64,000 nucleotides of DNA from assembly GCA_965247265.1 (NCBI GenBank), contig OZ252002.1, positions 2,108,001 to 2,172,000 of the forward strand. Reading direction: 5' to 3'. Shown piece by piece: positions 45,242 to 53,132 of this stretch. The DNA is from G965247265 sp965247265. Lineage in GTDB: Bacteria > Pseudomonadota > Gammaproteobacteria > UBA4575. Below the pieces are notes generated by a model, which worked only from the letters and a program-made list of their open reading frames with translations, was not told where the DNA came from and searched no databases. Within the stretch, counting starts at the first letter, position 1; each line of letters opens with the position of its first letter. Position numbers and translations under genes: made by a program.

Positions 45242-46428
45242 TACAACAACTCTGTAACTAGATCTGCTGCGCTTTTAAGATCATTTATCTGCAATTCAAA
45301 TGCAGGAATGTCGGGATCCACGCAATTAACTCAGTGACCGTATTTGTGTTTAATGTCTGACCTGTGTAATAGCCTGCTTTTGTCAAACGCACTAAAGCCT
45401 CAGCAGATGATATTTTCTCGATGTGCGTATCAAATTCTTGTGAGTAAACAGGAAACACAATAGCTTTGACAGGTTCACCATATTTAATTGATTATTATTG
45501 GGTAAATTGCAAGGTTGTATATATTTAACAACCTTATCATCCTGCCTCAAATGAATAGGCATATCGGTGATACTTGGTAAGAATTCTTCAATGACATCCC
45601 AACTTCCTTCTTTAAGACCGATAACGCCTGGTGCTGGACGAATTTTTTTATCGTGCGTCAGAATTGATACTTCGTCTGTAAATACTTTTTTCCTAAGCAC
45701 ATCAGCGCTGCCACTAATGTAGATTTTCCACTACCTGGACTTCCACTTAAAAGCACAACACCATTATCATCTGAAATTGCGCCGGCATGAAATACTGAAA
45801 GATTATCAGCCTCTTGGTAACCTGTGATTAAAATAAACGCATTGGTAATTGGAGCTATTTCATTCAGAGAATCACATGTAGCGAGCACTTTACCCAATTT
45901 AATAAATTCAAAACGATTTCCAACTTCAAGTATAGTAATATTATGCATTCGTGAAGAGCTATCTGTCTCTTTCAAATGAGAAACTATCGGAGTTACAACC
46001 TTTAGGATAGACACACTTGATGCATTAATACAAAATGTTGAATCCAAGTATTGAAAAGTTCCACAGTGAAATGAATGAATTTTATCTACATTTAATTTTG
46101 ACTTATTTTTTAGATTAAATAATTTTTCATCATCAGCTAAATTATTTGCAATTTTTTTATCACCAATAAATCCTAAATTAAGCCACTCTTCAAATATCAG
46201 CGACACATCAGATATAATCTCTTCTTTTAACAAACCATATTTTTTAGATATACATTTTGTTATCTCATCAATTGATAGTTCTTGCTCATGCAGATTCCAA
46301 ATCTCTGAAGCTGTTTGATTCAGTAATGCCAGTTCCTTCGAATAATCGTCAAACAGAATCAGCTCATTTTCGATTGAGAATGATCTGATTGCCCTATTTT
46401 GATGTGGGTATGTAGGCAAACAATCCAT
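45241..46428 (-). pseudogene. PqqD-like domain fused to HprK-like serine kinase, three frameshifts
   Basis: Residues about 15-95 resemble a PqqD peptide-binding chaperone (LFDDYSKELALLNQTASEIW, then ISDVSLIFEEWLNLGF). Residues about 100-396 resemble the HPr kinase/phosphatase fold: P-loop SGSPGSGKSTLVAAL, then KVFTDEVSIL as the DE motif and a C-terminal AADLVTELL. Adding one base at each of three homopolymers (A6 at about 45675, A3 at about 45490, C3 at about 45316) gives a continuous frame of about 396 residues ending one base into the nucleotidyltransferase start. As sequenced, translation would stop soon after the P-loop. Kinases of this group phosphorylate the C-terminal Ser of some lasso peptides. 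Confidence 0.75.
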
Positions 46429-46626
46429 TTGAGTAAGCTTTATGATAGTCCGTTATTAAACGGTAAAGATCATAGCAAATGGAATATAGAAAATAAGAGA
46501 ATGAGTGCACGATATGAGTATCGTGTACATATTGAACACATGTAAATATTTCAATTCAGAATATCAAGCTGAAACGCTGTCCTGTCATTGCAGCAAATTA
46601 AATAAATATTAACTATTTAAAATTAG

Positions 46627-46863
46627 CTAACTGCAATAACCTTTTGCCCTCGCTACTGCCTGTTCTACAAAATTTCCACTGCATGAAGTAGTTTGAGTCG
46701 TTTGCACGGTATTATTACCATCAGTCCCATTAATAGATTCTGCAAATACTTTGCCGCTTGGTTGGCTCATAAGCAATAACGCTGGTGGCGTGTAAACTGC
46801 AAATTTACCAGCTGACTTCAAGAATTTGCGTCTTGTATTAATATCAGTGGATTTATTACCCAT
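46627..46863 (-). CDS. Tat-leader short peptide 2, ends in Ser
   Basis: 78-residue protein from ATG 46863 (ribosome site AAGG nine bases upstream). It carries RRKFLK at residues 11-16, then AGKFAVYTPPAL (18-29), nearly identical to its neighbour, and a divergent tail rich in Thr and Asn: INGTDGNNTVQTTQTTSCSG, then a helix and the end GYCS. Two Cys (61, 77). It looks like a leader plus variable core rather than a folded enzyme. A Tat-type leader would send it to the periplasm. Transcribed after peptide 1 and before the PqqD-kinase gene, with a 198-base gap. Confidence 0.72.
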   Translation of the reverse strand: MGNKSTDINTRRKFLKSAGKFAVYTPPALLLMSQPSGKVFAESINGTDGNNTVQTTQTTSCSGNFVEQAVARAKGYCS

Positions 46864-46915
46864 AGGTACCATCCTTAGTTGCTACTGTTTAGAAACAATA
46901 AAGTTTCAATTTAAT

Positions 46916-47149
46916 TTACGAGAATAATCTCCTCAAAATTCTATAAATTATACTGCCATCATATTGGTGATCTCCAGTATGCTCACCATCGGTATATCCA
47001 CCGGTTTTTTTAAATGTGGCATGGCTAGGCTTATTCATTAACATTAATGCAGGTGGTGTATATACTGCAAACTTTCCTGCTGTTTTAAGAAATTTTCGTC
47101 TCGATTCAGTCTTATTTGAATTTGAATCATTGTTTTTATTTGTATCCAT
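46916..47149 (-). CDS. Tat-leader short peptide 1, ends in Ser
   Basis: 77-residue protein from ATG 47149, with a strong GGAGG site eight bases upstream; the in-frame ATG at 47206 has none. Asn/Lys-rich start, RRKFLK at residues 17-22, AGKFAVYTPPAL (24-35), then a tail with GGYTDGEHTGDHQYDGS and a basic end RILRRLFS. The leader is shared with peptide 2, while the tails share only a TDG motif and the C-terminal Ser, a leader/core pattern seen in ribosomally made peptide precursors. No known family recognised. Confidence 0.72.
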   Translation of the reverse strand: MDTNKNNDSNSNKTESRRKFLKTAGKFAVYTPPALMLMNKPSHATFKKTGGYTDGEHTGDHQYDGSIIYRILRRLFS

Positions 47150-47642
47150 ACGGATATCCTCCCTGTGATTTTTCCAGAACATATTAAATTTTAATAGTTT
47201 CAGCAAATAAATTTTGTGATCCTACGCACAACAAAAATTGCATTAAAAATACTGATTAATTGGTGATTTATTACGCTGAATATTATTAATATATTCTTTT
47301 CCACATCTTTCTACAAAGCTAATTATTATGACAAATTTGAATTTGGATCACGTTTTGTAAGGCACTGAATATCTATACTATTAAAGTACTCATATTTTGT
47401 AAAAATTATGTAGTTTTTTTACTTCTGATAAATATGTCCCTGACGTTTTTTATATTATATAAAAAACATGTTTATTTTTAATGAAATCTATCGATAGCTA
47501 TTTGAAGAAATATGAAAATAAAACTGTTAATCGTATTGTTTAATGACAGTACGCGTTAAGAATAATTTAATTGAAAATAAAGTTATATTAGTGGAGCTAT
47601 ATTCACTATTTTCGTAAAGATTCCATGAAATAAACGTGAATT
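47150..47642. other. AT-rich intergenic region upstream of the peptide genes
   Basis: About 490 very AT-rich bases between the truncated outer-membrane gene and peptide 1. It likely contains the peptide operon promoter. No operator, repeat or open frame is recognisable. Confidence 0.5.
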
Positions 47643-48274
47643 TTAATAATCCTCCAAACCATTTGTACGAATCGATTGAATTGCAATTATAGGGCTGCTC
47701 CCAATGGTGAGATCTTCGTTAAATTTATGTGAGTAGGAAAAATTAAAAAATAATTGCGAAAAATCTATCCCGGCTGTACCTGCACCAAATACACTGGGAA
47801 ATGTAGCGACAGGTGCAGGACCTGGTCCATCAGGATCAAAAGAAGCGGACCCACCGCTACTGCTGTAACTCGTATTTAATCCAACATTACCATATAAAGA
47901 AAAACCTATCGCATCTTTTTCAGAAATCCATTTATTAATTCCAAAGCTTGCAATTAAGAATAAATCATTACGGCTGTTTTGAGACGCAGGACCAATAGTA
48001 AATGCCCTCCTGCCCCATTTGCAAGACTCTCTGATGACGAATATCCTCGGTCGGGATGAAACAATATTGTTCCTACGTCAAATTGATTGCCTATGAACAC
48101 CATACCAGCAGGGTTTGTTGCAGCAGCCATTGTATCCAACGGTAATGCAGCGCCTGCACCAGCAAGTGCACGTGTTTTAATTCCTGTGCCGTGCGCAAAA
48201 TATCCGTTTGTAGTATTTCCAATTACTGGAATGAATATTAAAAGCACTATCACATAGATATTATTTAATTTCAT
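47643..48274 (-). pseudogene. FadL/OmpP1-type outer membrane protein, frameshifted and truncated
   Basis: Starts with a signal peptide (IVLLIFIPVIGNTTNG) and the FadL-family beginning GYFAHGTGIKTRALAGAG, LDTMAAATNPAGMVF. At about 48005 one G is missing from a G-run; the frame then continues as FTIGPASQNSRNDLF and INKWISEKDAIGFSLYGNVG, up to a TAA at 47643 after QSIRTNGLEDY. Even when joined, the product is about 210 residues, half the usual length, with the rest of the barrel missing. It would not form a pore. Confidence 0.8.
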
Positions 48275-48311
48275 TTATTTCTTCCATGTATTTCTTCAAC
48301 CTAAATTTTGA

Positions 48312-48840
48312 TTACCTCTTGGCTGTTACTTCATCAACTGAAGCTAATTCTGCTTCGTTCCCCCACTTAGTGCGTTCATGATTCACTACTGCAACCACTT
48401 CTACGTCACTTAGCTGTGCACCAAACCCTGGCATCGGTGATGGATAGTTAATCCCATCTATTTCTTTATCCTTTAAACCATTTAGAACAACATCTATATG
48501 ATCACTTTTATCTTTACTTTATACTGTTTTATTTCCTGCAAGCGCTGGAAAGACTCCCGGTAATCCTTGGCCATTAGCCTGATGACACGATGCACAATAG
48601 TTTCCATATATTTGTCCACCCAATGCATTATCCTCGTTTGTTGCGACCTTACTGAGTTCAGGATTATTTTTTTCTTTTTGTGCTGCAACATTAGACTGAT
48701 ACGTACCATACTCCAAAACAAGATACCCGACAGCCCATGAAAAGATGATAAGACATAAGACCCATGCCCATGTTGGGATAGGAACAGGATTTTCAATTCG
48801 AATTGGTTCGAACTCATCACCAATACGACTGCTATATGCA
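48312..48840 (-). pseudogene. c-type cytochrome with premature stop and lost start
   Basis: N-terminal anchor (TWAWVLCLIIFSWAVGYLVL), heme motif CASCH in YGNYCASCHQANGQGLPG, then FPALAGNKTV and an in-frame TAA at 48519-48521. The frame stays open after it: HIDVVLNGLKDKEIDG, SPMPGFGAQLSDVEVVAVVN, NHERTKWGN, clear cytochrome c sequence with the Met ligand region (SPMPGFG). No start codon fits the N-terminus; an in-frame TAG precedes SFYLANAYSS. An FNR-like box lies 65 bases upstream. Two lesions, no frameshift needed. Confidence 0.78.
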
Positions 48841-48905
48841 TTCGCTAAATAGAAAGACTAATAATTTATTTTCAGCAAGCATAGGAAAGCTTCTGGTTGA
48901 ATATG

Positions 48906-48919
48906 CTGATTTAGATCAG
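48906..48919. promoter_or_regulatory. FNR-like box upstream of the cytochrome c pseudogene
   Basis: CTGAT-TTAG-ATCAG, a near-perfect palindrome matching the FNR/ANR consensus TTGAT-N4-ATCAA at eight of ten fixed positions. It lies about 65 bases before the broken cytochrome gene. Confidence 0.55.
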
Positions 48920-49108
48920 TCAAATTTACTGAGGTTTAATAAATATTATATTAATCATCTTTTAACTGATCTAATACAGTAAAGGCTAATATTCTCTTTG
49001 ACCTCTATAACTTCAAGCAAGCACAGTCCATAGCCCTTTAAAAGTCAGCTTTAACTGTAGGTTCACATTAATAACAAGTAAGTTGAATAATAGCTTTTAT
49101 CTAAATTT

Positions 49109-49138
49109 GAAGCCCGAATCAGCATATAATCGGGCTTC
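49109..49138 (-). terminator. Hairpin terminator downstream of hsp20
   Basis: Perfect 9-bp stem GAAGCCCGA / TCGGGCTTC with 12-base loop, 25 bases past the hsp20 stop. The T-tract is weak on the leftward side (AAATTT). Confidence 0.6.
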
Positions 49139-49162
49139 TTAGTTATAAAAGAATACTAATTA

Positions 49163-49609
49163 TCAATTAATCTTAACATGTATTTGTTTTGGTTTTGCTT
49201 CCTCTGCTTTTGGTATAGTTAATTCCAAAACTCCATTGCTAAAAGATGCTTGCGCATTATTGACATCAACTTGCTTAGGCAGGGAAAAACTTCGTTCAAA
49301 TGAACCATATACGCACTCAGTACGGTGTTCACGATGCTCATCTGTAACTTTTTCAGTGTTTTTTTCACCACTGATTATTAATGTATTATCATCAATTGTG
49401 ACATCGACATCATCCTTTTTAACTCCTGGAATCTCGCCTTTAACAATATAGGCGTCCTTGGTTTCTTTGATGTCGACAGAAGGAACCCAATTCCCACTTA
49501 ATATTCCTTCATCCTCCTTACGTAAACCAGAAGCACTTGTAGGAAATTGATAACGCTTAAGCATCTCCCCCATCTCACGAAACGGGTCAAATTGTATTAT
49601 ATTGTTCAT
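49163..49609 (-). CDS. Hsp20/alpha-crystallin small heat shock protein
   Basis: 148-residue ATP-independent holdase. The alpha-crystallin domain (residues about 45-145) shows WVPSVDIKETKDAYIVKGEIPGV, NTLIISGEK, RTECVYGSFERSFSLPKQVD, and the ASFSNGVLELTIPK motif before a C-terminal I-x-V-like end. It stands alone with a terminator behind it. The stress promoter is not evident by eye. Confidence 0.93.
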   Translation of the reverse strand: MNNIIQFDPFREMGEMLKRYQFPTSASGLRKEDEGILSGNWVPSVDIKETKDAYIVKGEIPGVKKDDVDVTIDDNTLIISGEKNTEKVTDEHREHRTECVYGSFERSFSLPKQVDVNNAQASFSNGVLELTIPKAEEAKPKQIHVKIN

Positions 49610-49788
49610 AATAATCTCCTATAAAATAAATTACTCAACGTATATTTAGTTTAAGTAGGGCCATATGCTTGTTTTTCAAGCCTATACGTGAAAATTTAAA
49701 AATAAATTAAACGTATTTCGCTTTTAACTAATCTAAATCAATTTATAGATAGCTCTTTATTCCTCGTTATTCAATCAGTGGTTACTCA

Positions 49789-49802
49789 CTGACATAGATC
49801 AA
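49789..49802. promoter_or_regulatory. FNR-like box upstream of the first truncated hemoglobin
   Basis: CTGAC-ATAG-ATCAA, matching TTGAT-N4-ATCAA at eight of ten fixed positions, 65 bases before the hemoglobin start codon, a normal position for FNR activation. Confidence 0.5.
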
Positions 49803-49866
49803 TATAAGTTTTCTTAAATTTCGATATATATAATTTATCCAAATTAAACTTTTAAAAGATACTAAA

Positions 49867-50235
49867 ATGAACCCAACGTTATTCGATAAAATTGGCGGAA
49901 AGGAAACTGTTGAGAAAGCCTCACATTTTCTGTATGTAAATATTTTGCGGGATAGTCGAATTAAACATTTCTTTGAAAATGTCGATATTGAAATACAGAA
50001 GCGCAAAATGTCGGCATTTTTAACATATATATTTGGCGGGCCATCTCTTTACACAGGAAGAGGTATGCGTCTCGCACATAAAGGTGCAGTTGAAAATGGA
50101 TTAAACGATGATCATTTTAATGCCATGATTGATTGTGTGAGAGCTGCACTAAATGAGTTAAACATTGATAACACCTCCATTAATCAAGTTACAAAAACTA
50201 TCGAAGAACATCGTGATGATGTGCTAAACAGATGA
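49867..50235 (+). CDS. Group I truncated hemoglobin (first copy)
   Basis: 122-residue 2-over-2 globin, an O2/NO-binding protein; in other bacteria such proteins detoxify NO or supply oxygen. Features: TLFDKIGGKETVEKASHFLYVNIL, FGGPSLYTGRGMRLAHKGAV with the proximal His, and the helix GLNDDHFNAMIDCVRAAL. A second copy (60283-60708) is about two-thirds identical, so one arose by duplication. An FNR-like box upstream fits low-oxygen/NO induction. Confidence 0.93.
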   Translation: MNPTLFDKIGGKETVEKASHFLYVNILRDSRIKHFFENVDIEIQKRKMSAFLTYIFGGPSLYTGRGMRLAHKGAVENGLNDDHFNAMIDCVRAALNELNIDNTSINQVTKTIEEHRDDVLNR

Positions 50236-50558
50236 TGAAACTACGTATATAAGAAAGTTTACATAATGGTTATTAAACGAATCTACTTGAACCAACTATC
50301 AATGACTTAAAAATCATTATAAAAATAATGATTAGCACCCAAATCAGGAAACTCAACAACTTCTTTAATCTTCTCGGCTAGGGCAATTACTTTAGGGTCA
50401 TTCGATATTAGAGTATGGTAGTTGAGCGCTCAACCACACTCAGTTTATATGCTGTTTATATATAGTGTCTTTATAACTCTAACAAAACTTGGTGCCCCAA
50501 AGTTTCCCCTAAATTTAATTCATCATAAAAAATTCAGCAGTAATAGCGAAACTTTAAT
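50236..50558. other. Intergenic region with a degenerate coding remnant
   Basis: 323 bases. On the minus strand, 50307-50429 is open for about 40 codons, reading SNDPKVIALAEKIKEVVEFP then HYFYNDF and a stop. There is no start codon and a stop lies directly in front, so it looks like the tail of a lost gene. Nothing else seen. Confidence 0.35.
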
Positions 50559-50768
50559 TTAAACAGTAACAATATTTTCGGCTTGCGGGCCTTTTTGACC
50601 TTGAGTGATTGTGAATTCTACTTTTTGACCTTCTGCCAAAGTTTTGAATCCTGCACTAGCAATTGAGCTATAGTGCACAAATACATCTGGGCCAGACTGC
50701 TGCTCTATAAAACCAAATCCTTTAGATTCGTTAAACCATTTAACTGTTCCATTTACTGTGTTAGACAT
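50559..50768 (-). CDS. Cold shock domain protein (CspA family)
   Basis: 69-residue single-stranded nucleic-acid-binding OB-fold protein: NGTVKWFNESKGFGFIEQ (RNP1), DVFVHYSSI (RNP2), and FTITQGQKGPQAENI. Full-length CspA type; could be constitutive or cold-induced. A 280-base AT-rich leader upstream could form the long 5' untranslated region typical of such genes. Confidence 0.95.
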   Translation of the reverse strand: MSNTVNGTVKWFNESKGFGFIEQQSGPDVFVHYSSIASAGFKTLAEGQKVEFTITQGQKGPQAENIVTV

Positions 50769-51019
50769 AATAATATTCCTAAATAATTAAAAAATAAGTG
50801 CGCCTCTTGTTAGACATGAATAGCGTGAGAATAGACTAATTTTAAAAACTTCAGGACGGGGTATTACGAATAAAACAACGAAATGAAAATATAAACAAAA
50901 GACTTTCTTTAAGCTGATTTGCAGACTATAAGGCTGAAATTTTGAAGTCAACCTATTTTACAAAAATTTAGATGTAAATCATCATTTGACAGGCACATTA
51001 CTCTACCAAAAGATAACTA

Positions 51020-51049
51020 AATGTCCGCTTTGGGTCGATAGCGGTCATT
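51020..51049. repeat. Palindromic repeat copy 1
   Basis: Arms AATGTCCGC / GCGGTCATT around the TTTGGGTCGATA centre. It abuts the stop codon of the 51049-51384 gene. Confidence 0.85.
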
Positions 51050-51384
51050 TATTTATTAGCAGAAATCATTGCTACAGCATGGCTTGTTATCTCTTGATAA
51101 ACCCCTTCCCCTCCTGGGAGGCTTAAATTTAAATTATGATCCCAATGTGAATTTTCATTTTGATTTTCTAATGCTGCAAAGCTGATAGAAAAATTTGACT
51201 CTTTACCATCCCACACAAATAGTATTCTGCTATGCGGTTTTCCTAATTCCAACGTGAAACTTCCAAATACCATTGGGTAATACGAATGTCGGTATACGGC
51301 GATCCCAGATTCTCTTAATTCTTCTGCTATGAATAAGAGCGACTTTATATGTTCTATCGCTTGTTGTGAGATATTCATTACCAA
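51049..51384 (-). CDS. Hypothetical protein, 111 residues
   Basis: Soluble protein of mixed helix and beta, with VYRHSYYPMVFGSFTLELG and RILFVWDGKES in the middle, no signal peptide or membrane segment. Resembles small unassigned proteins common in cassette arrays, but not one I can name. It lies between palindromic repeat copies 1 and 2 and its stop codon abuts copy 1, a cassette-like setting. Confidence 0.6.
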   Translation of the reverse strand: MVMNISQQAIEHIKSLLFIAEELRESGIAVYRHSYYPMVFGSFTLELGKPHSRILFVWDGKESNFSISFAALENQNENSHWDHNLNLSLPGGEGVYQEITSHAVAMISANK

Positions 51385-51399
51385 TTATTATTACATTGT

Positions 51400-51429
51400 A
51401 ATGTCCGCTTTGGGTCGTTAGCGATCATT
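51400..51429. repeat. Palindromic repeat copy 2
   Basis: Arms AATGTCCGC / GCGATCATT, centre TTTGGGTCGTTA. The stop codon TGA of the nuclease gene lies inside the right arm. Confidence 0.85.
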
Positions 51430-51928
51430 CCCTTTTCTGCTTTCTCCACTCCCATGGCTTTACTCTTTCACTCTCTGGTAGCTTCCAAATTCCTACCTTA
51501 CTCTCTTGCGCCTCTTCTTCAAATTCATATAAACGTTCAGTCGTTGCATACTTAGGGTACACATACGCATATCCACCTTTCACTAATTCACCATTCACCC
51601 ATACGTCTCCAACATAGACATGCCCTACAATGCGGTCGTAACGATCTATATCAACTTCATAAACATCGACGACTTTACCGGCAACGTAATCCACTAAGGC
51701 TTCTTTAGATTTTTTCCAGAAAGGTTGGCCTCGCTCAGGCGCATCAATTTCAGCTAAACGTATACGAAGTTCTTCATTATCAATCAAGATTCTGATGCTG
51801 TCCCCATCCGTAACTTTAACAACTTCACCTCTGTAAGCTATTTTTGTGCTTTGTACGTCACTACATGTGACATAGAAGAAAGCAATGGAGCTAATGAAGA
51901 ATAGGTAAAAAAGAGATTTCTTGATCAC
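51425..51928 (-). CDS. Staphylococcal-nuclease-like lipoprotein (thermonuclease family)
   Basis: 167-residue Ca2+-dependent nuclease homologue with a lipoprotein signal (FFYVTCSD, Cys at about 22). SNase domain: VVKVTDGDSIRILIDNEELRIRLAEIDAPERGQPF, which includes the metal-binding Asp and catalytic Arg, then DRYDRIVGHVYVGDVWVN. Its 5' end plus the following lipoprotein gene are duplicated at 59.5-60.1 kb. The stop codon lies within palindromic repeat copy 2. Likely extracytoplasmic, degrading DNA or RNA. Confidence 0.88.
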   Translation of the reverse strand: MIKKSLFYLFFISSIAFFYVTCSDVQSTKIAYRGEVVKVTDGDSIRILIDNEELRIRLAEIDAPERGQPFWKKSKEALVDYVAGKVVDVYEVDIDRYDRIVGHVYVGDVWVNGELVKGGYAYVYPKYATTERLYEFEEEAQESKVGIWKLPESERVKPWEWRKQKRE

Positions 51929-51934
51929 AAGTAA

Positions 51935-52333
51935 TCAGCTACCTTCATACACGGCTCCTGCGATGTGAAAACCTTTTGCACTCACTGTTTTGGAAGCGTC
52001 AAGAAAATATAATTCGGTCTCTCCTTCTTGGACATGCGTTTTATCAGAATCTTGGTATTCCATTATTGACGGATAGGCCCAGATTTCGATGGTGCTGCCA
52101 TTGGGGACTTCATCCCAATAATTCTCGATTGCACCCCATATGGGTTGGCCTTGTTTAGTAAAAGTTTGTATACGACTTGGTTCCCCAAATTGAGCAGTAA
52201 TCTCATCACGTGCGGCTCCCACATTGAAATCAGCGTGCATTGGTACAGGCACATCGTCACTACATGAGACAATTAATACCATGAACGGGAGGATTAAAAA
52301 GTATTTAATGCTTCTTAATCTTTTTATTTTCAT
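51935..52333 (-). CDS. Small lipoprotein, duplicated family (copy A)
   Basis: 132-residue lipoprotein with signal ending LMVLIVSCSDD (lipobox-like VSC). The mature part has PMHADFNVGAARDEI, a SmpA/BamE-like beginning (FGEPSRIQTFTKQGQPIW) and a C-terminal KGFHIAGAVYEGS. The BamE-like impression rests on the VGxxRDEITxxFGEPSR pattern. Its near-identical paralogue lies at 59626-60024. It precedes the nuclease by six bases in one transcription unit. Confidence 0.75.
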   Translation of the reverse strand: MKIKRLRSIKYFLILPFMVLIVSCSDDVPVPMHADFNVGAARDEITAQFGEPSRIQTFTKQGQPIWGAIENYWDEVPNGSTIEIWAYPSIMEYQDSDKTHVQEGETELYFLDASKTVSAKGFHIAGAVYEGS

Positions 52334-52365
52334 CTGTTGAGTCCTAATTCGTGATGAATTTATAT

Positions 52366-52767
52366 TTAGAATTTGTGTTCTGTATCACTGGGAACTAAAT
52401 CATCTGTGGTCCAACTTGAAACTTTACTCCAAGCTTCTTCTAATATTGTTTCCAAGTTGGTTTTGAGCTCCTGGATGGAGACTGAATTGATGATGGTTTC
52501 ATGCTGCCATATATGATCGCGTTCTTCGAGTTGATACGCACAAATCCATAACGTCCAGGTAAGCTCCTTTTCGTTTTGAAGATAGATTTGTATCAATCTA
52601 TGTAAACTATCCACCCAGCGTAATTCACGGTCCGGCCAGTTCTTGGTATTTTTGCCTAGTGGAATATCTTTACTACTTGCAAATTTCTCCAGTATTGGAT
52701 CAAGGCTTTCCAATGGTTTTGCAAGTCTTACCCATTCCTCATCTGTTCCATGAAAACCATTTGCCAT
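52366..52767 (-). CDS. Hypothetical protein, 133 residues
   Basis: Soluble, tryptophan-rich protein (NWPDRELRWVDSLHRLIQIY, LTWTLWICAYQLEERDHIWQ). No signal peptide. The nearby lipoprotein starts 32 bases downstream, so the genes may be one unit. No family recognised; the style is that of small genes found in accessory regions. Confidence 0.6.
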   Translation of the reverse strand: MANGFHGTDEEWVRLAKPLESLDPILEKFASSKDIPLGKNTKNWPDRELRWVDSLHRLIQIYLQNEKELTWTLWICAYQLEERDHIWQHETIINSVSIQELKTNLETILEEAWSKVSSWTTDDLVPSDTEHKF

Positions 52768-52769
52768 AA

Positions 52770-52943
52770 TTAATGCTTTTTAATCTCTTTATTCCCTTGA
52801 ACAGTCTCCACTTGCTTGATCACTGATAACATCACTTCCATTCCCATCTTAAAAATCTCTTTGGCTTCTTCTGTCAGAACCCATGGTCGGCTTGCGAGAG
52901 GTGGATTATGTCTTACATGTTGCCAATAACCGTATTTGGTGTG
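52770..52943 (-). pseudogene. 5'-truncated gene remnant
   Basis: About 57 codons open on the minus strand, reading TKYGYWQHVRHNPPLASRPW, then LTEEAKEIFKMGMEVMLSV and ending KEIKKH. No start codon joins it to a ribosome site. It looks like the C-terminus of a lost protein upstream of the 133-residue gene. Confidence 0.35.
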
Positions 52944-53006
52944 AGATTAGATGAAATTCAAATAAGACAATTAACTGTGTGGCTTATTCACAATTAAGTA
53001 AGTTTG

Positions 53007-53036
53007 AACGTCCGCTTTCGGCCATTAGCAGACATA
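53007..53036. repeat. Palindromic repeat copy 3
   Basis: Arms AACGTCCGC / GCAGACATA, centre TTTCGGCCATTA. It abuts the attC-like site. Confidence 0.75.
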
Positions 53037-53120
53037 ACGTTTAGGATCAGCGGCCGCACGACCACGTTTAACTTTAGCTACCTATCCATCAAGGTCCGCT
53101 GCATCCGCTTGTTAGGCGGT
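53031..53120 (-). other. Integron attC-like recombination site
   Basis: Read leftward from the methyltransferase: GCCTAAC (matches RYYYAAC; rc of 53111-53117), then AAGCGGATGCAGCGGAC, an unpaired central loop, GCGGCCGCTGATCC and finally GTTATGT, close to GTTRRRY. The two halves pair through GGAT-CAGCGG with one extra G bulged, as extrahelical bases do in real attC hairpins. It starts 13 bases after the gene stop codon, in cassette orientation. Confidence 0.55.
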
Positions 53121-53132
53121 GTAAATACTGTT

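Larger units (their letters stand above)
48841..49162. other. Intergenic region with FNR-like box and terminator
   Basis: 322 bases between the broken cytochrome gene and hsp20. It holds the FNR-like site at 48906-48919 and the hairpin at 49109-49138. Nothing else seen. Confidence 0.6.

Noticed and set aside
45241..46428. Programmed ribosomal frameshifting in the kinase gene
   Set aside because: Three separate shifts in one gene, with no slippery heptamer plus structure seen; simple indels fit better.
46627..47149. Calling the two short peptides lasso peptides
   Set aside because: No asparagine-synthetase-like cyclase or transglutaminase-like B2 protease is present, and the leader is Tat-like. 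Only the kinase and nucleotidyltransferase fit.
5276..48840. Stop-codon reassignment to explain in-frame stops
   Set aside because: Both TAG and TAA occur in frame, while the same codons end many intact genes in the window.
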